From NCBI GenBank assembly GCA_000149265.1, contig CH003313.1:2393314-2457313 (forward strand): DNA of 64,000 bases, read 5' to 3'. A program made the position numbers and the translations under genes. Below are positions 15,201 through 27,200 of the stretch, piece by piece. This stretch comes from Ciona savignyi (Eukaryota; Chordata; Ascidiacea; Phlebobranchia; Cionidae). The stretch's first letter is position 1; each line of letters begins with the position of its first letter. Below the pieces are notes generated by a model, which did not search any database, was not told the DNA's origin, and saw nothing but the letters and a program-made list of their open reading frames with translations.

Positions 15201-18200
15201 TAAAGGATATCCACGTATCTGGAGTCATCAGCAACCTACAGAAGTTGACCATCGGACAAGAATTAACAGTGCATGTACATGATGGAGCTAAGGTGCTGCC
15301 AACGTATAAGACAGATGCAAACAACCGATATTTTGAGATGAACTCACTTGAAATACACACAGGTGGCTTTTACTGATTTATCTAAAAAATATAAAAAAAC
15401 TATTATGCTCTAAGTCAACCAAATTCCAAAATTATTTGTGTGTAACAAGCCAGCTTTCACATCAAATATTCCTGTTACACATGATCACATTACCAGTTCA
15501 TTAGTACAGCTGTTTAAATCTTCAGTTTTATATATGAACCTTGGCTAGCTAGCAGGTGAGCTCATTGGTAGCATAGGGTGGCTGCTTAGGGACTGTAGCA
15601 AATCCGTGTTTTTGTCCTTATTTAATATGCTACAGGACGTTGGTTAAACACGGTTGAATAATTTGTTAAATAAAAGTAATATCTCCAACATTATACAATG
15701 CATTGCAATAGTATCCAAGCACATATCGATTAGAAATGGAAAGAGGTGAACAGACTAGTAAACAAAACATCCTTCATTGTCCCATCCATGTTAAAAACCT
15801 GGAAAATAAATAAACTACACAAAAATCTGAGAATCTATCCAGTCATACCTTTTCATCTCTGTTTAACATTTCTTCAGGTGGAGCTGTACAAGCACTGTAC
15901 CCGAACAACCATGTCCCCCCTAACCCGTCCCCTGCACTTACGCTAAACCTAACTGAGGGGCTGAAACTGCATCCTGGGTCACTAGTCACCACCCCATGGC
16001 TGGATGTGGAGCGGGTGACAAACGTTAATATCGATAGATCCGCAGTGATTACCGCGGTGGAACTGGGTGATGATAGTGTTGGAGGAGGTGTCAATTCTAG
16101 GAATGGGGGAGGATCAGGGGCTGGACATGGTGGAACTGGGGGTGAAAGCAATGAACAGGTAATCATTCATCTTTTAAATGTATCTCTGTGTTTTTTTGAT
16201 TTAATTCCCCTTTATTTTTAAAGCGGCTGCTTTTCTCTTTGTATAAATATGATGTTTATAAAGGTTAAAGGCTCAAAACTGGTCATTAGCAAGACGATGG
16301 TGCCTTTGGGCAGGGTACTTAACGAACATTGCCCGAACCCAGTGGATTAATAAGTTCTATTTAATTAAAAGAACGTGTGAATCATACACAATACTCTACA
16401 ATAGCTCTGGTAACCCGATGGTTGGGCGCGAGGTGATCTTGAATATCCTATCCTATAAAAACCAATGTACAGGCGGTGGTCGGTCCTGCGTATGGTTCAA
16501 TGTACAACCCTGTTGGGCTCGGTCGTGCTGGAGGTGCATCTGGGCAGCACAATGGTGGCCGAGGGGGCGGTGCTGTTCGGATCATTGCAAGCGGTTATGT
16601 GGAAGTTGATGGCAGAATCGATGTTTCGGCTGCACACGGTGTGGTCGTGGGTGCTAATGGTGGTGGAGGTGGATCGGGTGGAAGCATACTCATCAAGGCA
16701 CCAGTGTTTAAAGGTGAGTATCATCAGCGAAATTTTCATGATTGTTTAACCGTGCAGCTAGTTGTTGTCCTTGGGCAATGTACTTTAGTGGACATCGCCT
16801 GAACCAGTGAATTAATGGGTTCTACCAAGTTGAAGTAATGGGTAACTCATACACAACACACTGCAAAAATTCTGGTTACCTGACGGCGGGTGTGAGGTGA
16901 TCTGACGTTTGCCCGTGTGCTAACAACATTTTGCACATTTCCCATTCACTGAGATAAACGTGAATATCCTATCCTATTCCCCATCCCTGGGAATTAACAT
17001 CAATTCTATCCGAAATTTCAAAGTCAACATATGTACCAGGTGATGGTTGGATGGTTGCTGACGGTGGTTCAGGATCAGGTGGTGGCGGGGGAGGGAGAAT
17101 TGCCACTTGGTTCTCCAATTCAACTTTTGCTGGAAAGTCGCAAGCACGAGGAGGGAAGGGGGTGTATGATAGTGGTGGCGCAGGTAAGATGAGTTCTAAC
17201 TCTCAAACTTCTATTCATGTTTTTTTTTATTATTTTTTCTTATATATTATTTATATTTTTTGGTGCAGTAGTGTTAAACACAAAGAAATGTGATTAAACT
17301 AAATCTTATATAACCCTGTCTGTCTGCAGCTCAGTAATATTCATAGCCATGTGGTATTTCCGATTTTTTACCAGGCTAGGATTCGAACCCATGATGGGCT
17401 TGTCACCAAAATCGTTTTTCTATATTAAAAGCGTTATATGTGTCAGTCACGTTAATAATTCGGCCACACAACCAAACACTTCAAACTGTTATTTTAAATT
17501 ATGCATCAGGCCTGACGGTGGGTATGAGGTGATATGACGATTGCCACCTTGGTTTTTCCATTCACAGGGATCAACATAAATAATTTTATCCTCAGGCACC
17601 ATTTTATGGCGACAGGAAGTGCAAGAGAATTCCACTTTTACAATGAGATCATCACAGAAGTATTACGAGGACAGATTGGTGGTGGATAATGGTGATAATC
17701 CACGATCCAGACGTCGCTTCATTAACTTTATTGATCTTCAATATTATAGAAAGCAACCCTATGATAGTGGAAAGTATGTAATTTTTACATCAAACATTTT
17801 TTACATTAATATATATATATTCATTTTTACATGACATTAATATTTTTATATTGGCATTGAAATTGATAATATTTGTTGTCAACTGTCTCCTGTAAAAAGT
17901 ATAATCTGACAGATTAGTCTGTTTGGGTAGTGTGTCGCTATTTAAGGGAAGGTTGCAAATTTAAAACTGGTCGCTAGCTAGTCAGTTGTGTCCTTGGGCA
18001 AGGCATTTAATGGACATTGCCTGAACCTAGCGTTTTAATAGGTTATACTAAATTAAAGAAACGTGTGAATCATACACAACACACTGCAATAGCTCAGGGA
18101 CCCCAATGGAGGGCATGAGATGATCTGACGATTGCCTGTGTGTTAACCACTCATGGTTTTCCCTTTTCTGTCTTTATTTTTACATTAACATTTGTACAAA

Positions 18201-21200
18201 TCTATCTAGAACCTACATATTGGATACAAATGGAGTTGAAAATGTGAAAAATGTTAAACTGGCATCACTGGATATTCGTGGCCACTCTGATCTCAGCATG
18301 TTCCCAGTCGTTAGTAACATGAGTCTCTTGGTTGGATTGAGCTTGGGTGATGGTAGCGGAATGCTCCACGTCGGCCACAACCAGGTACAGCAACAGCCCC
18401 CACATCACCAATGTATGGTTGATTTTGTCATGGTTACCCCCCTTTTTCCTGGTTAAGCCGATTTTGCCACAGTTAAGCCCATTTTCTCACGGTTAACCCC
18501 ATTTTGCTATGGTTTACCCCATTTTGCTATGTTTAACCCCATTTATTTTACGTTTAACCCTTTTTTTATGGTTAACCCTATTTTGACACAGTTAAACCCA
18601 TTTTTCCTGCAGAATTTAGAGGTTGATCTTCCAAGCCGATCTCCAGAGCTCAGGTTCGGAGTCAACGTTTACCAAAAGGCCACGATGACCAGCGCGGGAA
18701 CACTTTATGTGAATGATGTGGTCGTTTCAATCGGAGGAATCCTTACTGGTGCTCATACCTTGGAGGTTGGGCACAAAGGTGTTCTGCACCTGATGTGAGT
18801 TTCTTTAATAATTATTTATTCTGTGTTTATATTTATGTTTATACTTAACAATCCAAATTATTGTCAAAGTTAATATGGCCAACTTCAAAACAGTACTTAC
18901 ATTTTATTTTTAATTACAATATTAGTTCTAAATCCTGAATACAAAACCTAATATGCTATTTAAGCGAAATATATTCTTTTCATTTATAGTTTTTAAATAT
19001 TATTACTTTGTGCATGATATGTTGTTTTAAGACTGATTAACTTTGTCTGTCTGACCAATTAGCTAGGTGAGTTTGTGAGCCGGATAAGCTGGAGGGTTTC
19101 AGGTTCGAAACTGGTCGGTAGCTAGTCAGTTGTGAACTCGGGCAAGGCATTGAACGAACATTACCTTAACTCAGCGGATTAATGGGTTCTAATAAATTAA
19201 GGAAACCTGTGAATCATACATAACACACTGTGATAGATCCAGTAACCCGATAATGGGCGCTAAGTGATCTAACGATTCCATTAACAGGGAGAAACATAAA
19301 TATCATATCATGAGAAAAGCATGGTATTTAAACCTTCAATTCAAATTTTGTAATCAGTTTTTCTGCATCATTAATTCAGGCCCACCGCTGAACTGAACAT
19401 CAACCAGTCGTCAAACTTCAACAGCACGGGGGAAAACAAGGTTGTTTTCCAAAATATTATCATCCATGGTGGAGGAAAGGTTGTTGCTGGAGCAAATCGC
19501 GACGGCATTCTATTACAAGTGATTCTTCTTTCTTTTTGCTTGCTGGTTGTTTGTATTAAAATCATAGAATAGCATAGAATACCCAACAAAAAAAATAATA
19601 TAGACACACAGACAGAAATAGACATTGCTTTTTTTTGTTTAAGTTCCCTGGGTCCAACCAACATATGTTAAGTGGAGTGGATACAAGCAACTGAAACGTG
19701 TTTGGTTTTGAATGCTTAACCATTTTAGCTGACTGCCGAATGTGTCTTTGGCAAGGCTTTGAGCGGACATTGCCTAAACCCAGCGAATTATTGGGTATTA
19801 CCAAATTAATCCTATGGTGGGCGTGAGGTAATCTGCCGACTGTGTGTCAAACCCCTTAGTTTTTTTCATTTAGGGGGATGAAAATGAATATCCTATCCTA
19901 AGCTATTTTATCAGGTTAAACTTGTAATCTATTTAGGGTGAATTCCTGCATCTGCATGCTGGCGCTGTGTTGAGTGGGGATAGATTAACGCTGAACGTGA
20001 CGACGATTGTTGTTGAAGAAGAAGCCAAGATCTCGGTACGTTCCCCCCAGATTTAAGAAGGATTCAACCCCACATTTTTTCCACCCCAGATTTTTGTTGA
20101 TAACCCTACTATACACAGGTCACATGTAACCCCCTTGTGCATGAGTGTCATGGTAGAGGCATAATGTCAAATAACCCACCAAGTGCTGGAGGTAGCCACG
20201 GAGGTGTTGGTGGGTTTGTTTCTTCGCAATACAGACAACGCAGGCCGCATGGGAATCTTACCAACCCTCAAGTAATTCCTATTTAACTCGTGCTCTTGGA
20301 TATTTGATTGTTTTGCCTCGTAAAACTTTTAACTTGCTTTTTATATTTAATTGTTTTATAATATTTAATTGATTTAATTTTCTATTTGAGTTATTTCTGT
20401 GTGATATTTGAATTCTGCGATGTTTGATTGTTTTGCTTTGTAGAACTTTGGCGAGAGTGGCAGCAGGGGAAGAGCACTTGGAGGAGGAATCCTGAAGATC
20501 GTGGCCAGGAAACTCACCCTCGATGGTTGGTTAGTTGCATCTGGGAAACAAGGCGTGGGGTATGTAGAACATGGAAAGCGACATCAAGGAGGAGGTGGGG
20601 CAGGTGGCTCCATCTCTCTGCATCTGGAGACGACTTTGCAAGGAACTGGTGGAATCCAAGCTAATGGTGGAAGAGGTGAGACCATTTCAGTTAAATTGTT
20701 TGGCGGGTTGTGGGGTTAGTAGTTGCTTCATAGGACTATGTCAGGGGGTTAAATTGGTTGGCGGGTTGTGGGGTTAGTAGTTGCTTGTTAGCAGACATTT
20801 TGGGGTTACTTGATTTTTAAAGGCTGGGGTTACTGAATTAAGCAGTTTGTCGAATGGGTTGGAAGGTTGTGGGGTTAGAAGTTACTTTCAGGCTCCAAGA
20901 ATTTGTTGAAGTTTAATATTTTATAGGTGTACATGGGATCACGAAGTGGTGGTGGAGGTGGTGGAAGAATTGCTCTTTATTTCTCCTCATCTGTCACATC
21001 TGACTCCTCCCCTGTTGATCTTGGGGCTCAGTGGGGTGGATTGGTACAGGCCCATGGCGGTTATGCTCTCTTTCAAAGGAGTGGGGCAAGTGGAACCGTT
21101 TATTTTGAGGAAAACCGGCTTGGAAAAATTAAAAATAAACTTGTTTTGAACAACAACAGGAACCCAATGGTGAGTCAACTTGAGGTAAATTTTCAATTTA

Positions 21201-24200
21201 CATATTCATGTCATGTTGTATAGGGGAGAAATATTATGTCCTCGTATGAAGATATATTGAACGCAAAGGTGGCAACCACATGGCTTGTAGTCGGCTCATT
21301 AAACTCCAGTGTTGAACAAGACACCATATTCTCCCAGTTGCTCAGTGTGAGTGACTTCGATGAGCTGCATGTCCTGGGTGGAGCCCAGGTGGTTGTGGTA
21401 CCTACAGGTTGGACCTATTTGTATGAATATTATTCTTATAATATTCCCTTTTTTTGTGGTGTTTATTATAAATTTGATGATTACAATTAAAAAACTTGAG
21501 CTATTTAGAATTGTTTGGGTAATTATAATACAAATGTAGAATAACAGTATTTGGTGCAAGAACAGGGCCAGATTTGTGAAACAATTCATGATTATTTTGT
21601 TAGTCTCTTTTTGCATAATATAGGAAAACTCATACAGAGCACATAGCTGTTTGCATAATATTAAATTTTATTTAACAAGAGAAATGATAGTTAAATGAGC
21701 CAACCAATAACATCTGTCAGACTAATTGTGGTCACCTTTCATTTCAAATGTTGTAGATTTGAACTGCCCTCTAGCGAGTTGGTTATGTCATTGGGCGACT
21801 CACTTACAAGGCGTAGTGTGATAATAAGTTCTAATAAATTAAAGAAACATCTGAATCATACATAACCCACTGCAATAGCTCCTATAACCTGACATAGGGC
21901 GCAAGATAATCTGACGATTGCTTGCATGTTAACGTCCCTTGCATATCCTCTCTGTTTCCAACACTGTTTCCAAAAACACAATATTGCAGGCCAAACTAGC
22001 AAACAGGTGACGACACTACGAATTGGAAAGTTGGTGGGAGAGAACCCTCGCATCGTCAAACAACTACCTGTCATAACATTCGGTTTGTACCAACTGCCAT
22101 CTCAATATTTCGTCAAAATAATTTGTGGCTACAGGTCCCCAGCAACATGTGAGCATTGAAAGCACAGCCAGCCACTTAAGCAGCAACATGCGTATACATG
22201 ATGAAACCGAAGTCTCCATATTGAGGTTGACATCTGCAGCCAGTGCCTCCAACCCACCAGCCGTGATGATGGGTTTGCACTGTGTGCTGGAGGGGACTTT
22301 GGTTGCCTCAGGAAATCTTCAGCTTGTGAAAAGTTTTATGGAGTTTGGAGTAAATGGAAGGTTTGTGGAACGTGTAGCCACCACCATGTGTGGTAAACAC
22401 AGCACAAGTGTTGTTATTATAGTATACCAGTACTCTGAAACCAGTGTGTCGCGGTACATAACTGTGACGCATGACAATAATAATATTTTTTAAACACAGT
22501 TTTTGCCAAACAAAATAATTTTAGTTTTGCAAATTTGAATATTACTACTTTTAGACACTTCAGTAACAAAATATGAAATGCATATAGCTTGTCAGAAGAC
22601 CTCATATTGTACCAATTTTTACTGCATTGTGCCGTCAAATTTAGTAAATTTCCAAATGTGCTTGCATGATAAAAGCTTTCGGAGCACTGGTGTATACAAG
22701 TGTGGTCACCCCAGTGTATAGAACTGTGGTAACTACAGTGTATAAGTATATTCACCATTTTGTTCTTTCAATATGCAGATACACCAATGTAGACAACAGC
22801 AATAGTGGATCCATGTTACAAGCAGACTCTGTTACTGTTGGAAGTGAAAGCAAAATTGGTTTTTCTGACAGATGAACTTCTTAATGAGTCTGATGATCCA
22901 AACACTCAATCTACCATCAGTGTAAGTACTTTATTATTGCAGTGTATGTGTTACTCAGTGATGACTTGTTTACTTTTTAATTCAAGCTGAATCAATTTGA
23001 ATAATAATAAAAATTTAATAACATGACTATGCAGACATGCAGACATGGTATTGTGATAAGGACCATAGTGGTGACTGTGACTGTATAAGCCTGATCTTTT
23101 AAAACCAGGGAATATGTTAATCAGCATATAACAAATACTGGAAACCTATCGTTGAGTTATAATTTCAACTGCCTCCATGTATTTTTCTGAATAAAATTCA
23201 TTTTACCATCCATTTTTGACATTGTCAGATCTTTATTAAAGGATAATTTATATATATTAAAGATCTATTTGATTCAGGTTTCTAAACTTGTGATTAAGTC
23301 ACTGGGTAAAATAAGCGGCAGGCGTTTGCATATCTCTGCTTCCAGCTCATTGAATATTGAAGAGGGAGGTCTTATCAACCTAGATGGAATGGGATACGAA
23401 CACGGGAAAGGAAAAGGTGATTGTAGTAATACTTAGTCATCAATCAGATAGGATATTCATGTTTATCCCGTGAATGGGAAAACTAAGGGGGTTAACACAC
23501 GGACAATCGTCAGATCACCTCTCACCTACCGGAGCTATTGCAGTTGTTGTGTATGATTCACATGTTCCTTCAATTTGGTAGAACCCATTAATCCACTGAG
23601 TTCAGGCAATGTCCGTTAAGTGCCTTGCCCAAGGACACAACCAACTAGCTAGCGACCAGTTTTGCACCTGCAACCTTTCAGTTGAAAATCGTCTCACTAA
23701 TCCACCAGACTAACCAGTCGGTAAAATCCAGGTTCGAGTATTGGGTCAAACCATCGCTACAATGGCGGTTCACATGGTGGAGCAGCTGGTGTGGTCAGTG
23801 GAGTGAGCTACGAAGATGATGATTCGTTTTCTGCTCCAACTCACTTTGGGGCTGGAGGTGGAGGAGAGTTAGGTTCATCAGGAGGTGGAGCTCTACATGT
23901 ACAAGCTGGTGGGTTCAAATAGTTTAGTTTAGTCATTTTTTGCCTAATATTAAAAATGGTAAACAAATTAAATCACGGCACAGGAACAGGAAAAGCCGGC
24001 AAAACGAACCGTCGTTAAAACACGTCATTTAAAAAAAAGGATATAGTTAAATAATTGTGGATGTGGCCGTCAAGACTTATTTTGGAAATCTGTGGAATAT
24101 CATGTTCATATTGTCATGCTTTCCCAGGTACCCTGCATAACAATGGTACAATCAGTGTAAGCGGTAACGATGCAATCGACCACAGTAACACTGGGGCTGG

Positions 24201-27200
24201 AGGTGGCGCTGGGGGAAGTATCTGGATCCAAGTAAGTACAGCCTTCATCCCAAGAATTAGTAGCTCAAAGTAGTGTGGTGCAGGGCTTCCCAAACTGGGG
24301 TTCAGGCAATGAATTTTAGGGGTCGCAAAGTGTACAATTTCACACAGACTACTATATCTATCGTATATTTTAATTTGTTTAGGATTTTAAACGTAAAGAA
24401 GGGTCGCAAAATTTTTTATTAAATTAAAACGGGTAAAGATCAGTAGTGCATTATCTGGTTAAAGTATTCTGATATTCTAACCCAAAAAAGAGTCATGTTG
24501 GACCATAATTGATTCATTAGTAGCTGTTTGCCAGATACTATAAATCTGGTTATGGTCTGGTTATGGTAAATTTAAAGAGAGTCTTTTGAGCTGCATTTTT
24601 GATCATTATTGGTTCGTTTATAGATGTCCCCTACATGTTATAAATTAAAGAAAAAGTCAATCAGCAATTTTGGTTACCTGACACACATTGTGTGTATGGC
24701 AAGGTTTTTATTAGCAAAATTGAATATATAATATATCCATAGTTGTGACTGTGAGTGTATAAGATTTAAACCTGACCTTTTAAACCCAGGAAATATACCT
24801 GCTAATTAGCATATAACAAATACTGGGAACCTACCATTTCAAACTTACTAACTGTGAGTTATCAATTCAACCGCCTACAAATGTTCTGAACTCGTTATAA
24901 CAGGTGGACAATGTTGGTGGAATGGGAGAATATAAAGCTAATGGTGGCGCCGGTGACAGTGGTACTTCTGGTGGTGGTGGTGGTGGAATCATATCACTTA
25001 CTTATTCCAACCTCATCAATAATATGGTTCTTCGCCAATTCTCAACTGCGGCCGGATCAGGACGCAGGGAAGGAGGACCAGGGTTGATATACATCGAATC
25101 CACTTCTTCTACTCTTCCACCTGCACACCCACATAAGAACTTCAATGATCCACTTTCTGCAAGTCTCCCGAACTTCCGATACAAGCAACTTATCGTACGA
25201 GGTAAGCTGCCAGACATGTCTTATTTTGTGTTACGTCACAATCTCTCTGGATAAAATATGATAGGATATTCATGTATATCCTCACAAATGAAATACGCAA
25301 AATCAGCAGATTATCCCCCGCATCGAGTAGCCGGAGCTATGTGATGTGTATGATTCAGACATTCTTTTAATTTGGTAGAAATCATCATTCTACTGAGTCC
25401 AGACAATGTCCGTTAAGTCCTTTTCCAAGAACATAACCAACAAGCCACCAGACTAATCGGTCAGACTATAATACAGGCACACCCGGAGTGAACAATGCAC
25501 CAGCTCTGATGCATGGTCCGGCTACAATTGATGAACTCCGCTTTGTCGGTGGGCCCTCGGTTTTCAAGATGGCCGACACAAGTGCTACAGACAACTTGGT
25601 GGATTTCTATGTGGAGAAAATATCTGAACCACTGATCCACCTCAATCCTTCTAGTGTTGTGATTGGGGGAAAGCACAGGTTAGTAGTTTTAGTTTTTAGT
25701 TTACCGCTGGCTTATATATTAGTTTAGTTTATTCATTTTTTTGTCCACAATATCAAATAATAGCAAATGAAGCAAAACACGGCACAGGTAAGCATGTCCA
25801 CAATTGATCCTTTTACGCTATATGTAATATTGTAATCCTGTAATATTAGTACTGCTTACGCTTTACTGCACACTTTTCTTTAGGGTTTTATATCGTCATA
25901 ATTGATTTTTGTTTTTCACATTATTGTTTTTTTGTCTGGGTTTGGTGGCCGCGTCTGATATATTTATTTTTTTATATCGCTTTTTTTGTTTGACAGGTTT
26001 TTAAGACTATTCGTTTTGCCAGCTTTTTCTCTTTTTGTATCATGACTTGTTTTATTTTCCATTATTTTTAGGACAAATAATGAATAAATTAAACTAAATA
26101 TTTATGCTATATGTAAAAATATAATATTCACAATTGTCTACCTAACAAGCGACTTCATCCCTTCGATAGCTAAGTTGGTAGAGCGGTGGACTGTAGAAGT
26201 TATCCTTTTTTATTAAAATAACCCATTTTTGCATATTTATCCACAGTCAAATTGTTACTCACCATGCAAACACAGATGCGTTTGTTATAGTATAAAAGTT
26301 CTTGTGCTTTGCAGAATTTATCTGGAGACATTATCAGCTGGCACAACAAGTTCTGTTTATGTTCTTCCCGTCAACATGAAAATCGGGTACGGAGGGGTCC
26401 TCACGTTGCCTGCATCCAAGTCAAATTTACTTGTTGGAAACCAGTGTGTCTTCACTTGGTGTGGGGGGATCAGTGGCATTCACAACCTTACTGTGTTAAG
26501 CAATGGTCGGGTAGCAAGCGAATACCCTGCATACACAGGACTTGATGAAGAAGGTGGGCAGAGTTTGTTCGCATGTGTTTACTGTCTGATTAGCTTGGTG
26601 GGTTAGAGCGACACCTTTCAGCTAAAACGTTGCAGGTCTGCTAGCCGGTTGTGTCTTAGGGCAATGCACTTAACCGACATTGCCTGAACCATACGGATTT
26701 AGGGTTCTACTAAATTAAAAGAAAGTGTAAATCTGACACAACATATTGTAATACCTTCGGTAACCCGATGGTGGGCGTGAGGTGATTGTCTATTGTCCGT
26801 GTGTTAACCTCCATGGTTTTTCCATTTACCGGATAAACATGAATATCCCATCCAATGTGCCATGTCTTACCACTGAGCTTGCAGGGGGAGTCAAATTAAA
26901 GCGTGTTAAGGTCTTGGATGGGGGAAGGCTGTTGCAGGCTTCTTGTGGTTCCAACCCCGCCAACCGACGCCTCCAGTGGAGTGTATCTAATGAAGTGGAG
27001 GTGGATGACACTGGAGTGATTGACGACTCAATTGACATAGTCACAGACAAGTATATACGGGGGGTTACTGGTGAAGCCTTACCCAGTGACCCACTATGTC
27101 CCCATGGGGAAGTGGCTCACAACCTGACCTCTCCTCACTGCCCCGATGGCAACAAATGTGATTGGTGTTCAGCATGTCCAGGTGGTCGGATCAAACCTGG

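Noticed and set aside
16473-16713. Alternative plus-strand frames over exon 39 (long ORFs rich in Trp and Arg)
   Set aside because: They are frame shadows of the GGGGSGGSILIK exon; only that frame is in phase with its neighbours and carries module motifs.
18422-18608. CRISPR-like array of spaced repeats
   Set aside because: Units are adjacent degenerate copies without unique spacers, in a eukaryotic intron; it is a minisatellite.
22859-22871. A 13-nt intron in exon 52
   Set aside because: It would restore the frame but is far too short for splicing; a one-base indel is simpler.
26160-26206. Functional tRNA-Tyr gene
   Set aside because: No T arm, B box or 3' acceptor stem follows within the intron.
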